DNA from: Microbacterium rhizosphaerae
GTDB lineage: Bacteria > Actinomycetota > Actinomycetes > Actinomycetales > Microbacteriaceae
DNA: 64,000 nt
NCBI RefSeq assembly: GCF_034120055.1
Contig: NZ_CP139368.1
Location: 1,674,001 to 1,738,000, forward strand
Reading direction: 5' to 3'
The position numbers and the translations under genes were made by a program. Below are positions 53,270 to 62,493 of the stretch, piece after piece (position 1 is the first letter of the stretch; every line of letters begins with the position of its first letter). Under the pieces are notes generated by a model. It made no database searches. It was not told the origin of the DNA and saw only the letters and a list, made by a program, of their open reading frames with translations.

Positions 53270-54166
53270 TCAGCCGCGCCGGGCGATGGCCACGAGCCGG
53301 GCTGCCGCCTCGCTCAGCCCGGCGCCGGGACGACGGATGGCGCGCAGCGGACGGCTGAGGTCGAGACCGGCGATGGGCACCTCGACGAGCTCGCCGCGCG
53401 CGAGCCAGGGTGCGACGGCGAGCTCGCTCAGAACGGCTGGACCGGCCCCCGCCATGACGCTGACCCGCACGGCGGCGTTGCTGTCGAGCTCGAGCGTGGG
53501 CTTCGCGGCGACGGCGCCCGCCGAGCGCAGCGCGGCATCGAGCGTCGCGCGCGTCCCCGACCCGCTCTCGCGCACCACCAGAGGAGTCTCCGCAAGCTCG
53601 CGCACGCTCACCGACGTCCGGTGTGCCCAGACGTCGCCGGGCGGAACGACGACGGCGAGACGATCGCGGGCGACGACGGTGCTCACGAGCCCCTCCGGCG
53701 CCTCCGGGGCCTCGACGAATCCGATCTCGCACGCGCGCGTGCGGACGAGCTCTGCGGCTTCGGCGGAGTTGACGACCTGCAGCCGGACGGTCGTGCGGGG
53801 GAGCGCTCGCCGCAGTGCGCCGAGCCACGCGGGCGCGAGGTACTCGGCGACCGTGAGGCTCGCCGCGACCTCGAGCGCCGCATCGCGCTCCTCGCGCAGC
53901 GCGCCGGCGGCATCCAGCATCTCGCGTGCGTCGTCGAGCACACGCCCTGCGCCCTCGGCGATGGCCGCTCCGGCAGGCGTGAGACGGGAGCCGGTCGGAT
54001 GACGCACCACGAGTTCGAGGGCGAGCTCTGCCTCGAGCCGCGCGAGCGTGCGGGTCGCGTTCGGCTGGGCCATCCCGATGTGCCGGGCCGCCGCGCTGAG
54101 GCTCCCGCGCTCGGCGATCGCGACGAGCAGCTCGAGCGCCGCGAGGTCCGGCCACCGTTCGGTCAT
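53270..54166 (-). CDS. LysR family transcriptional regulator
   Basis: 298 aa. N-terminal helix-turn-helix (LAALELLVAIAERGSLSAAARHIGMAQPNATRTLARLEAELALELVVR) and a periplasmic-binding-protein-like effector domain. It is divergent from a YeiH-type membrane protein, as YeiE-like LysR proteins are, and probably controls it. ATG 54166 lies 6 nt after TATCAT on its strand (54178-54173), again a leaderless pattern. An upstream ATG at 54187 precedes that -10 and is less likely. Confidence 0.9.
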   Translation of the reverse strand: MTERWPDLAALELLVAIAERGSLSAAARHIGMAQPNATRTLARLEAELALELVVRHPTGSRLTPAGAAIAEGAGRVLDDAREMLDAAGALREERDAALEVAASLTVAEYLAPAWLGALRRALPRTTVRLQVVNSAEAAELVRTRACEIGFVEAPEAPEGLVSTVVARDRLAVVVPPGDVWAHRTSVSVRELAETPLVVRESGSGTRATLDAALRSAGAVAAKPTLELDSNAAVRVSVMAGAGPAVLSELAVAPWLARGELVEVPIAGLDLSRPLRAIRRPGAGLSEAAARLVAIARRG

Positions 54167-54236
54167 GCCGAAATGATATGCCTCCATGCGCTTCCGGCGG
54201 CTACCGGGCACGGGGCGGCGATCACAGGCTGGATGC

Positions 54237-55253
54237 ATGGCCTCGACGACTCTCCCGCGGACCCGCTCGATCGTGCCGGGGCTCGCCCTCGCGGGCGTGG
54301 CGGCCGCCGCATCCTTCGCGCTGACGACCGTGGTGCACGGCCTGAGCGCACTGCTCGTCGCGATCGTGCTCGGTATCGCGTTCCGCAACCTCGTCCGGCT
54401 GCCCGAGCGCGTCGAGGCGGCGCTCGCCCCGGGCCTTGCCGTCGCGTCCCGCCGTGTGCTGCGGATCGGCATCGTGCTGCTCGGACTCCAGCTCGTGCTC
54501 GGCGACATCCTGCGGCTCGGGCCGGGGATGATCCTCGTGGTCGTCGCGATCGTGATCGTCGGCATCCTGTCGTCGCTCCTGCTCGGCCGCGTCCTGGGCA
54601 TCTCGCCGACGCAGCGGCTGCTCATCGCGTGCGGATTCTCCATCTGCGGGGCGGCGGCCGTCGCCGCCGTCGACGGCGTGATCGAGACCGAGGATGACGA
54701 GGAGGTCGTCGTCGCGGTCGCCCTGGTGGTGCTGTTCGGCACGCTCATGATCCCCGTGCTCCCGCTCGCCGCGTCGGTGCTCGGCCTCGGTCAGCTGCAG
54801 GCCGGGCTCTGGGCGGGCGGGTCGATCCACGAGGTCGCGCAGGTCGTCGCCGCGGGTTCCGCGATCGGCGGCGCGGGCCTCGCGGCCGCCGTGGTCGTGA
54901 AGCTCGCGCGGGTGCTCATGCTCGCGCCGGTCCTCGCCGTGATCTCCGTGTCGCGACGGCGGGCTCTGAAGCGACTGGATGCCGGCGGCAAGCGCCCGCC
55001 CATCGTGCCGCTGTTCGTCGTCGGCTTCATCGCGATGGTGCTGCTGCGCTCGACCGGCATCGTGCCGGCATCCGTCGTCTCCGTCGCGAGCGGCGTGGAG
55101 ACGGCGCTGCTCGCTGCGGCGATGTTCGCCCTCGGCGCGGGGGTGCGCATCGCGACGTTCCGCCGCGTCGGCGTGAAGCCCTTCGTCCTGGCCGTGGGGT
55201 CGACGGCGGTCGTCGCATCCGTCGCCCTGGTCGGCGTCCTGCTCGCAGGCTAG
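54237..55253 (+). CDS. YeiH family (UPF0324) putative sulfate/sulfite-type exporter
   Basis: 338 aa with about ten membrane segments. Conserved blocks are GIVLLGLQLVLGDIL, ACGFSICGAAAVAAVDGVIETEDDEEVVVAVALVVLFGTLMIPVLPL and WAGGSIHEVAQVVAAGSAIG. The family has been linked to sulfonate and cysteate-related export, with TauZ-like relatives. The true substrate is unknown. ATG 54237 is 6 nt after CAGGCT (54225-54230). Divergent from a LysR regulator. Confidence 0.86.
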   Translation: MASTTLPRTRSIVPGLALAGVAAAASFALTTVVHGLSALLVAIVLGIAFRNLVRLPERVEAALAPGLAVASRRVLRIGIVLLGLQLVLGDILRLGPGMILVVVAIVIVGILSSLLLGRVLGISPTQRLLIACGFSICGAAAVAAVDGVIETEDDEEVVVAVALVVLFGTLMIPVLPLAASVLGLGQLQAGLWAGGSIHEVAQVVAAGSAIGGAGLAAAVVVKLARVLMLAPVLAVISVSRRRALKRLDAGGKRPPIVPLFVVGFIAMVLLRSTGIVPASVVSVASGVETALLAAAMFALGAGVRIATFRRVGVKPFVLAVGSTAVVASVALVGVLLAG

Positions 55254-55290
55254 CCGGAATGCGCTGCCCGCACCCGGGGTTGAGCCCGAC

Positions 55291-56163
55291 ATGACCGACG
55301 TCGACGTGCTGCGCATGGCCGTGTTCACCGACCGCCCGGAGGGCGGCAACCCGGCGGGAGTAGTCCTGGATGCCGGCGCCTTGAGCGAGGCCGAGATGCT
55401 CGCGATCGCCGCCGATGTCGGCTACTCCGAGACCGCCTTCGTCACCGGCCGGGCCGCCGACGGAGAGGTCACGCTCCGCTTCTTCTCGCCGCACGCCGAG
55501 GTCCCCTTCTGCGGTCACGCGACCCTCGGCACCGCGGTAGCGCTCGCCGCGCGCGCGTCGGGCGACGAGCTCTACACCTTCTCGACGCGGGCGGGCCTCA
55601 TCCGGATCCGTACACGCCGGACGGATGGCGGGCTGGTCGAAGCGTCCTTCACGAGCGTCGAGCCGGTCGTGAGCGAGCTCGACCCCGTGGTACTGGACCG
55701 GCTGCTCGCCCTGTTGACGGTCGACGGCCGCAGCGTCGAAAGCTCCGACCTCGCCGACGATTACCCGCCGCGCATCTCGAACGCGGGGAACCCGCATCCC
55801 GTCGTCGTGTTCTCCGACGCTGAGGTCTTCGACAGCCTGACGTTCGACCCGGAGGCGATGCGCGCCCTCATGGACGAGCAGCGGTGGACCGGAACGGTCA
55901 CCCTCCTCCTGCCGGCGGAGGACGGGTTCGCTGCCCGCAACCCGTTCCCGGTCGGGCGGATCACAGAGGACCCCGCGACGGGCTCGGCCGCGGCATCCAC
56001 CGGTGCGTACCTGCGGGAACTGGGCGTCCTGGAGCTGCCCGCGCGCGTGACGATCCATCAGGGCGAGCACGTCGGGCGGCCCGGCGTGCTCACGGTCGAC
56101 ATCCCCCTCGTGGGCGGCATCACCGTCAGTGGCACGGCGGTGGAGCTGCCGTCAGCCGGCTAG
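55291..56163 (+). CDS. PhzF family isomerase
   Basis: 290 aa, two diaminopimelate-epimerase-like halves. FTDRPEGGNPAGVVLDAG and YSETAFV (catalytic Glu) in the N-terminal half. RFFSPHAEVPFCGHATLGTAVAL and EDPATGSAAAS form the substrate loops. PhzF itself isomerises a dihydroanthranilate in phenazine synthesis, but most family members act elsewhere and no phenazine genes are nearby. It follows YeiH after 37 nt and could be co-transcribed. Confidence 0.87.
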   Translation: MTDVDVLRMAVFTDRPEGGNPAGVVLDAGALSEAEMLAIAADVGYSETAFVTGRAADGEVTLRFFSPHAEVPFCGHATLGTAVALAARASGDELYTFSTRAGLIRIRTRRTDGGLVEASFTSVEPVVSELDPVVLDRLLALLTVDGRSVESSDLADDYPPRISNAGNPHPVVVFSDAEVFDSLTFDPEAMRALMDEQRWTGTVTLLLPAEDGFAARNPFPVGRITEDPATGSAAASTGAYLRELGVLELPARVTIHQGEHVGRPGVLTVDIPLVGGITVSGTAVELPSAG

Positions 56164-56194
56164 CGCGATCGGCCGGCACCGTCGGCCGGCAGCG

Positions 56195-56695
56195 TCACGC
56201 GCCGAGCGCCGCGCTCACGTCGCCGTGCATGTCGCGACTGAACGCGACGATCCGCACCACCTCGACCGAGGAGCGCACGAGCGAGAGCGTCTCGACGGCA
56301 GCGGCCACCGCATCCTCTCGGGGCCACCCGTAGATGCCGGCGCTGATGAGCGGAAAGGCGACGGAGCGCGCGCCGAGCTCGTCGGCGACCTCGAGCGAGC
56401 GCCGGTAGCACGAGACGAGCAGCCCGCGGTCGCGCTGGCCGGCCGAGTAGTTCGGCCCCACGGTGTGGATCACCCAGCGCGCGGGCAGCTCGCCGCCGAT
56501 CGTCCAGCCCGCGTCGCCGGTGGCGAGGCCGTGCGGGAACCGCTCGATGCAGTCGCGGAGGATGGCGGGTCCGCCCGCCCGGTGGATCGCCCCGTCGACG
56601 CCGCCGCCGCCGCGCATCGCGTTGTTGGCGGCGTTGACGACCGCATCGACGTCCTGTGTCGTGATGTCGCCGAGCACCGCGGTGATGACGGGCAT
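56195..56695 (-). CDS. Macro-domain protein, O-acetyl-ADP-ribose deacetylase type
   Basis: 166 aa, a single macro domain. ITAVLGDITTQDVDAVVNAANNAMRGGGGVDGAIHRAGG carries the ADP-ribose-binding Asp, the NAAN pair and the Gly-rich loop; FPLISAGIYGWP is the second phosphate-binding loop. It probably removes the acetyl from O-acetyl-ADP-ribose or reverses mono-ADP-ribosylation (MacroD-type signature). Monocistronic. Confidence 0.9.
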   Translation of the reverse strand: MPVITAVLGDITTQDVDAVVNAANNAMRGGGGVDGAIHRAGGPAILRDCIERFPHGLATGDAGWTIGGELPARWVIHTVGPNYSAGQRDRGLLVSCYRRSLEVADELGARSVAFPLISAGIYGWPREDAVAAAVETLSLVRSSVEVVRIVAFSRDMHGDVSAALGA

Positions 56696-56726
56696 GTACC
56701 CAGTTTCGCGCAGATGCGGCCCCGCC

Positions 56727-58034
56727 CTACCGCTGCGGAGGCATCACGAAGGGGCGTCCGAGCGCCGACGCGACCGCGGTGAAGATGCGGGCCGCGGGCG
56801 GTGAGCACGCGATCGTCTCATCGTTCTCTGACAGCAGGGCGCTCTGCGTGCACGACCCGGATGCGATGTCGCTGTTGACCATGACGACCACGGTGATGTC
56901 GGCATCCGTCTGGTAGTACAGGGTCGTGTTGAAGCCGGGGAGCTCTCCGGTGTGACCGACCCAGCCCGCCGAGCATCCCAGAGCGAATCCGTAGCTCGGC
57001 GCTTCGCGTCCGCTCGGGAACGACGTCAGGCGCTGCTCCTGCATGGACGCCGGAAGCAGTCCTTGGCCGGTGCCGAGCGCTCGTCCGTAGACGAGCAGGT
57101 CGCGGGCGTCGGAGATGATCTCGCCGGCGCTCCACCCCCACGAGGGGTTCCAGTCGGTCGCGTTCACCGGATGATCCGGTGTCGCGTCGTTCGCCTGCAG
57201 CGTGAATCCCTGCGCGTGCGGGTCGGGGAAGGCGGCCGACAGACCCGGGAACGACGTGCCGTCGAGTCTCAGCGGCTCGAAGATCCGCGTCCGCAGTGCA
57301 TCCGCATACGACTCGCCTGTGACCTTCTCGATGACCTGGCCGAGCAGGATCGTGTTCGTGTTGGAGTAGTCGAACTTCTCGCCGGGCGAGAAGAGCGGGT
57401 CGAGGTTGCGCGCGATGTCCACGAGCTGATCGGGCGTCCACACGGCGTGCGGGTCGTCGAAGAAGACCTTCTGCCAATGCTCGTCGAGCGTGTAGCTGGC
57501 GAGCCCGCTGGTCATGTTCGCGAGCTCGCGGATCGTGACCTTCGATCCGTTCGGGATGCCGTCCACGTACTTGTCGATGGGGTCGTCGAGGGTGAGCCGG
57601 CCCTCGGCGGCGAGCTGCATGATGATCGTCCCGGTGAAGGTCTTCGTGACCGATCCGACGCGCTGGTAGACGTCGTCGGTCATGGCTGCGCCCGTGGCGG
57701 GATCGGCGTCGCCGTAAGCCTTGATCCAGGTGCCGGTCGGGGTCCGCACGGCGACGACGGCGCCCGGAGCAGCGGCTTGAGGCAGCGCGGCGGCCACGGT
57801 GCGATCGAGCAGGGATGCCGTCTCGGGGATCATGGGCCCATCCATCTGCGCCGTGGGCTGCCGCGTGGCGACGGCCTCGGGGTCGGCGACGCAGGGCGTC
57901 GTCTGCGTCGCATGCGCGGATGCCGTGGCACCCGCGGCGGACGGCTCGGGCGTCGCGCCCGCGCAGGCGGCGAGCAGCAGCGCGGGCAGGAGGACGGCGG
58001 TCGCCGTCATCGCGGTCAAGGCAGGTCGTCTCAT
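56727..58034 (-). CDS. Serine beta-lactamase-like lipoprotein (class C/DD-peptidase family)
   Basis: 435 aa. Lipoprotein signal with lipobox LLLAAC near residue 21, then a short linker and the beta-lactamase fold: SVTKTFTG (SxxK), YSNTN (YxN), and GHTGELPGF (HTG in place of KTG). It acts outside the membrane, as a D-amino-acid peptidase or esterase rather than a confirmed antibiotic-resistance enzyme. ATG 58034 is preferred over upstream in-frame starts, which would precede the signal peptide. Confidence 0.87.
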   Translation of the reverse strand: MRRPALTAMTATAVLLPALLLAACAGATPEPSAAGATASAHATQTTPCVADPEAVATRQPTAQMDGPMIPETASLLDRTVAAALPQAAAPGAVVAVRTPTGTWIKAYGDADPATGAAMTDDVYQRVGSVTKTFTGTIIMQLAAEGRLTLDDPIDKYVDGIPNGSKVTIRELANMTSGLASYTLDEHWQKVFFDDPHAVWTPDQLVDIARNLDPLFSPGEKFDYSNTNTILLGQVIEKVTGESYADALRTRIFEPLRLDGTSFPGLSAAFPDPHAQGFTLQANDATPDHPVNATDWNPSWGWSAGEIISDARDLLVYGRALGTGQGLLPASMQEQRLTSFPSGREAPSYGFALGCSAGWVGHTGELPGFNTTLYYQTDADITVVVMVNSDIASGSCTQSALLSENDETIACSPPAARIFTAVASALGRPFVMPPQR

Positions 58035-58260
58035 GGTGCACCTCTCATCGGCGGGTACGCGCATCCGGACGCTCGTCCCGTCCCGAGGCGTGGTCCATGG
58101 ACCCAGGTCTACGCGAAGGGCGGTCAAGATCTCGGTGCAGGTCTATGGAGCGTATCGGGCGCTCCCGGCACGCTGGCGGTCGGTGCCGGGGGAGGTGCTG
58201 AGCGGGTCCTCGACGCGGCGGTCCGGCGGGCCTGTCGCAGGTCGTGGCTAGCATTGCCGG

Positions 58261-58842
58261 ATGGTCGATAGGGAACCGTTCGTCGTGGCCGATCTCGCAG
58301 CGTGGCGGAGCTGGCTCGACGACAATGAGGAGACCTCCGACGGGGTCTGGCTCCTCCTCGCCAAGAAGGGCACGACCACGCCCACGACGCTCACGTACGC
58401 CCAGGCGCTCGACGAGGCACTGTGCAGCGGGTGGATCGACGGGCAGAAGGCGAGCCTGGACTCCGCCACCTTTCTGCAGCGGTTCACTCCGCGCCGCCCG
58501 ACTTCGCTCTGGTCGGCCCGCAACGTCGGCATCGTCGAGCGCCTGGTCGAGGAGGCCCGGATGCGCCCGCGCGGATACGCCGAGATCGACCGTGCGAAGG
58601 CCGACGGCCGGTGGGCGCGTGCCTACTCCGGCCCCGCGACGGCGCAGGTTCCCGACGACCTCGCTGCCGCGCTCGCTGCGGAGCCGGCCGCGTCCGAGCT
58701 GTTCACGCGCCTCAACGCGGCGAACCGATATTCCGTTCTGCATCGCGTGTCGACGGCGGCGACGCCCACCACGCGGGCCAACCGCATCACACGCCTCGTC
58801 GCCATGCTTGCGCGCGGCGAGACCCCGCATCCACAGCCATGA
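58261..58842 (+). CDS. YdeI/OmpD-associated family protein
   Basis: 193 aa. The conserved SSWLDDNEE-like start (AAWRSWLDDNEETSDGVWLLLAKKG), ALDEALCSGWIDGQKASLD and FTPRRPTSLWSARNVGIVERL place it in the YdeI family of unknown function. The fold is mainly helical, soluble. ATG 58261 lies 6 nt after TAGCAT (58249-58254) without Shine-Dalgarno. Confidence 0.82.
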   Translation: MVDREPFVVADLAAWRSWLDDNEETSDGVWLLLAKKGTTTPTTLTYAQALDEALCSGWIDGQKASLDSATFLQRFTPRRPTSLWSARNVGIVERLVEEARMRPRGYAEIDRAKADGRWARAYSGPATAQVPDDLAAALAAEPAASELFTRLNAANRYSVLHRVSTAATPTTRANRITRLVAMLARGETPHPQP

Positions 58843-58881
58843 TCCGCGCAGCGTCATCGCCGGAATCTTCGAAGGTCGCAC

Positions 58882-58910
58882 TTGCATGTATCGAACATAA
58901 ACACTAATCT
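58882..58910 (+). promoter_or_regulatory. Strong promoter upstream of manA
   Basis: TTGCAT (58882-58887), 17-nt A/T-rich spacer, TAATCT (58905-58910). It is the closest match to a housekeeping consensus promoter in this intergenic region. The ATG at 58917 lies 6 nt after the -10 and is in frame with manA 198 nt downstream. Confidence 0.7.
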
Positions 58911-59114
58911 GGATGCATGTCAACCTTCGATCGCGCACCTTTCGACGAATATTTCTTCGACCGAGGATCCGCACCGCTTCATCGATCCGCGCGACACGAC
59001 CCAGCAGCGACCCCCCTTCTGATCGAGTTGCGACGCAGCATGTCGGCCGGTGAACAGCGAACCCCATCCTCTCTGCACTCGGCTCACGGATTCATCGGCG
59101 AGACTGGATGCATC

Positions 59115-60275
59115 ATGCCTGCGCCGATGCTCATCCCGATCGACAACGACCCGCGCGGCTATGCGTGGGGGCAGCCCGGAGGAATCTCGCGACTCCTCGG
59201 CCGAGACGCCACCGATGCCCCGGAAGCCGAACTCTGGCTCGGAGCGCACCCCCTCTCGCCGAGCCGCATCGTCGACGGCGACGGGCAGCCCGCCGACCTC
59301 CACGCGTGGGAGGCCGCATCCGGTACCCGGCTCGCCTTCCTGCTGAAGATCCTCGCCGCTGCGCACCCGCTCTCCCTGCAGGCGCACCCGACCGACGAGC
59401 AGGCGGCCGAGGGCTTCGCACGCGAGGAAGCCGCCGGCATCCCGCGCGACGCCGCCGTCCGCAACTACAAAGACCCCTACGCGAAGCCCGAGGTCATCGT
59501 CGCCCTCGAGGACGGCTTCGAGGCTCTCTGCGGGTTCCGGCCGGTCGACGAAGTGCTCTCCCTCATCGACGCGCTCGAACTCCGCGCGCCCGACGCGGTC
59601 TTCGGAGCCTGGCGCGAGCGCGTCGAGCGTTCGATCGAGGAGGCCTTCGTCTGGCTCCTCTCCGGCGACCCGGAATCCCGCAGCCTCGTCGACCTGCTCG
59701 CCGACGTCTCCTCCACAGACCCGCACAACGAGCCGATCGCCGCGGCGCACGCCCGCGATCTCGCGCTCCTCGACCGCCTCGTCGAGGAGTACCCCGGGGA
59801 TCCCGGCATCCCCGTCGCCCTCATGCTCAACCACGCGACGCTCGCTGCGGGCGAGGCGCTGTGGCTGCCGGCGGGCAACATCCACGCGTACCTCTTCGGC
59901 CTCGGCGTCGAGATCATGGGGCCGAGCGACAACGTCCTGCGCGGCGGCTTCACGCCCAAGCACATCGACGTCCCCGAGCTCCGCCGCGTGCTCGACTTCA
60001 CCCCCGGCCGCGCGCCGCGCCTGCAGCCGGACCGCCTCGGCAACAGCATCGTCGCCTACCGCCCGCCCGCGGGCTTCGAGCTCTACGCCGTCACCGGCGA
60101 CGCACGCGCCGACATCGCCGCGGCCGGCATCGCCATGGTGGTCGAGGGCGAGTTCGACCTCGCCACGGGCGAGGAATGGATGCGGCTTCCCCGCGGCTCC
60201 TTCGCACTCGTGGCCGGCGCGGCATCCCTCACGATCACCGGGGCCGGCCGCCTCTTCCTCGCCGCCGGCCGCTGA
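59115..60275 (+). CDS. manA: Mannose-6-phosphate isomerase, class I
   Basis: 386 aa. It interconverts fructose 6-phosphate and mannose 6-phosphate for GDP-mannose synthesis. WLGAHPLSPS, LSLQAHPTDEQAAEGF (zinc-binding Gln and His), KPEVIVAL (Glu) and EALWLPAGNIHAYLFGLGVEIMGPSDNVLRGGFTPKHID are the family motifs. An in-frame ATG at 58917, 6 nt after a strong -10, would add 66 residues that resemble no ManA N-terminus. The family start fits MPAPMLIPIDNDPRGY at 59115, but the longer form is possible. Confidence 0.87.
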   Translation: MPAPMLIPIDNDPRGYAWGQPGGISRLLGRDATDAPEAELWLGAHPLSPSRIVDGDGQPADLHAWEAASGTRLAFLLKILAAAHPLSLQAHPTDEQAAEGFAREEAAGIPRDAAVRNYKDPYAKPEVIVALEDGFEALCGFRPVDEVLSLIDALELRAPDAVFGAWRERVERSIEEAFVWLLSGDPESRSLVDLLADVSSTDPHNEPIAAAHARDLALLDRLVEEYPGDPGIPVALMLNHATLAAGEALWLPAGNIHAYLFGLGVEIMGPSDNVLRGGFTPKHIDVPELRRVLDFTPGRAPRLQPDRLGNSIVAYRPPAGFELYAVTGDARADIAAAGIAMVVEGEFDLATGEEWMRLPRGSFALVAGAASLTITGAGRLFLAAGR

Positions 60276-60327
60276 CCCCCGCCCCCGCCCCCCGGCGCCC
60301 CGCCCCCGCACCCCGCCCCCCGCCCTT

Positions 60328-60410
60328 CCGGTCCCCGAGCCCGTCGAGGGGTCGCACCCAACCCCAACCCCGCACCCCGCCCCTCCGGTCCCCGAGCCTG
60401 TCGAGGGGCC
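60328..60410 (+). repeat. Dispersed repeat A, two copies after manA
   Basis: Copies at 60328-60354 (GTCCCCGAGCCCGTCGAGGG) and 60385-60410 (GTCCCCGAGCCTGTCGAGGG) lie in C-rich sequence between the manA stop and a terminator. Each can fold as CCCCGA/TCG(A)GGGG with a bulged A. Confidence 0.85.
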
Positions 60411-60435
60411 GCCCCCACCCAACCCCGCACGAAGA

Positions 60436-60469
60436 ACCGGCCCCGGGGTGGCGACACCCCGAGGCCGGT
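60436..60469. terminator. Bidirectional terminator between manA and the beta-helix gene
   Basis: ACCGGCC-C-CGGGGTG, loop GCGA, CACCCCG-A-GGCCGGT: 14 bp with one C/A mismatch. It lies between two convergent genes and 17 nt before the minus-strand stop at 60486. Confidence 0.85.
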
Positions 60470-60485
60470 CCTACACCACAGGCGC

Positions 60486-62381
60486 CTACGGCGCCGGATA
60501 CCTCACGACGTCCTGCGGCACCCCGATCTTCGTGGTGTCCGCTTGACCGCCGACGCCGTTGACGACGTGCTGGATCGTGCCCGCCGAGAGGTTGACCGTC
60601 ATGATGTGGTTGAGCACGACCCCGGGCGCGTCCGGAACCGAGAACCCGTTCGCCGTCACGATCGACGGGTTGTTCTCGTTGAAGACGTACACGCCACCGC
60701 CGTCCAGCTCGTGCGTGGTCACGCCCGCGCCGACGGCATAGCCGGGGTAGCCGAGTGTCCCGTCGGGCTGCGTCCAGTCCGCCTGCGTGGGCGGGTCGTA
60801 CGGCAGCTCGTTCTGGAAGAAGATCACGCGGCCGCCGTTGCCGTTCCACAGCACGTTGTACGTCTGGAAGTGCTCGACGAACAGGCCGGTCGCAGTCACA
60901 TTCGCTCCGTTGACCATCACACCGGTCGTTCCCGTGTTGGTGTTCCACCGGTCGGTGTCGCCGTTCACGCCGTTGGTGAAGCCCTCGAGTCCGTGGTCCG
61001 CGCGCCACACCCAGGTGTGGTCGATGAGCACGTTGTTCGCGTCGACCTTCAGCGCGGTCGTCGTCTTGCCGATGTGCGGCCCGCCGACGCGGAAGTACAC
61101 GTCGCTCAGCGTGATCGGGTTCGACGCATCCATCGGCTTGCCGACGCCCGGCCGCCCGACCTGGAGCAGCGTCGGCGACAGCGTCGTGCCGGCGTCGAAC
61201 GTCACACCGGCCACGATCGCGCCGTCGACGTTCGCGACCTGCAGCGGCGTCGCGCCGCCCACCGACGTGAGCGTCGCGTGCCCCATGCCGAGCACCACCG
61301 TGTTGGGGCGGTTGACCTGGATCGTCTTGGCGATGTTGTAGACGCCCGGTGTCAGCAGTAGGTTCTTCCCCTGCGCCAGCGCCGCGTTGATCGTCGACAC
61401 CGCGTCGCCCGGCTTGGCGATGTAGAAGTCGGTGATCGGGATGCTGCGCCCCGGCGTCACGCCGTTCGCCCACGAGACGCCCGACGTCGAGGTCTGGGTC
61501 GAGGGCACGCGAACGTTCCACCGACCGTCGGCGTCGACATACAGGTACGGCTTCTCACGGCTGATCGGGGTCTTGTCGACCACGGTGTAGGGGTTGGGCG
61601 ACGGGAACGTCTCTGCCGGAGCACCCGTGACGCCCGAGAACACCTGGTTCCACACGCCGTTCGACCAGCCGCCGAGCACGCTGTTGCGGGTGAGCCACTG
61701 CTGCTGCGAGCCGCTGATCGTGAACGGCAGCTTCGAGTCGGCGATGAAGCCGCCGCTCGCGTACTGCGGACCGGCCGTGCAGTAGTCCATGAGCGACACG
61801 TTCGCGCCCGAGATGTCGAGGCGCCGCATCGAGACGGCCTGCGACACCGCCCAGAAGTTCGCGCTCTGCCGGCATCCGTCCTGGCCCGCCTTGTCGATGT
61901 GCAGGGCGAGGTTCGACACGGTGCGCCAGAAGTTGTCGAGCGCGAGGCAGTTCGCCGTGCCGTTATTGGCGAGGCAGCGGTTGTAGACCTCCATCGCGCC
62001 GGTGAGCGTGACGTCGTCGGGGTTCTGCCCGAGACCGGCGACCTCGGTGTAGTAGCCGACCTCGAACTGCAGCGGATCGGCCGCCGTGCCGTACTGGCCG
62101 GGCAGGAAGTAGACCGCCTGTCGCTGGGTGCCCATCTCGTTGTTGCGCTGCTGGTCGGCGATGTCGCCCAACGTCGTCTTCACCTCGGACAAGGGAGTGT
62201 CCGGCGAGAAGACGGTCACGTTGGGACCGAAATCGGGATGCATCGGGTCGACGCTCTGGGGCGGAGCCGCGGTAGCGGCGCCGGCGGACATCAGCGATGC
62301 CGCGACGAGGGCTGCGCCTGCCAGCGCTGCGGTCGCCCATCGGGCGATCCGGCGCGGCCGGGGGTGGGGAGTGGGGGTCAT
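60486..62381 (-). CDS. Secreted right-handed beta-helix protein
   Basis: 631 aa with an N-terminal secretion signal (basic MTPTPHPRPRRIARW, hydrophobic LAGAALVAASLMSAG, cleavage near ATAA-APP). The mature part has repeated short strands and Asn/Gly turns (SNLALHIDKAG, ANVSLMDYCTAG, TIQVNRPNTVVLGMGHATL, VNGANVTATGLFVEHF), as in pectate-lyase-like or GH55-type parallel beta-helices. Several Asp and His residues in HTWVWRADHGLEGF could be catalytic. It is probably a polysaccharide-active or adhesive exoprotein, and no substrate is assigned. GAGAGGAA precedes ATG 62381. Confidence 0.78.
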   Translation of the reverse strand: MTPTPHPRPRRIARWATAALAGAALVAASLMSAGAATAAPPQSVDPMHPDFGPNVTVFSPDTPLSEVKTTLGDIADQQRNNEMGTQRQAVYFLPGQYGTAADPLQFEVGYYTEVAGLGQNPDDVTLTGAMEVYNRCLANNGTANCLALDNFWRTVSNLALHIDKAGQDGCRQSANFWAVSQAVSMRRLDISGANVSLMDYCTAGPQYASGGFIADSKLPFTISGSQQQWLTRNSVLGGWSNGVWNQVFSGVTGAPAETFPSPNPYTVVDKTPISREKPYLYVDADGRWNVRVPSTQTSTSGVSWANGVTPGRSIPITDFYIAKPGDAVSTINAALAQGKNLLLTPGVYNIAKTIQVNRPNTVVLGMGHATLTSVGGATPLQVANVDGAIVAGVTFDAGTTLSPTLLQVGRPGVGKPMDASNPITLSDVYFRVGGPHIGKTTTALKVDANNVLIDHTWVWRADHGLEGFTNGVNGDTDRWNTNTGTTGVMVNGANVTATGLFVEHFQTYNVLWNGNGGRVIFFQNELPYDPPTQADWTQPDGTLGYPGYAVGAGVTTHELDGGGVYVFNENNPSIVTANGFSVPDAPGVVLNHIMTVNLSAGTIQHVVNGVGGQADTTKIGVPQDVVRYPAP

Positions 62382-62446
62382 GCTGTTCCTCTCCGTCGAG
62401 GGATGGCGGACTTACTGACAGGACCGTAACCTACCGCGAAGCACTC

Positions 62447-62486
62447 CTTCCCGGTCGTTGAGTGAGCGAAGCGAGACGAAACGCCC
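62447..62486 (+). repeat. Dispersed repeat B, copy 1
   Basis: 40 bp: CTTCCCGGTCGTTGAGTGAG, then CGAAGCGAGACGAAACGCCC. It differs from copy 2 by one base. Confidence 0.85.
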
Positions 62487-62493
62487 GCCCACC

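Noticed and set aside
52806..54155. Long minus-strand open frame with a repeated basic peptide across the 73-bp array
   Set aside because: The repeated peptide is an effect of 73-bp units that change frame from one to the next. It continues through the LysR gene in a shadow frame, has no ribosome-binding site and no resemblance to a protein family.
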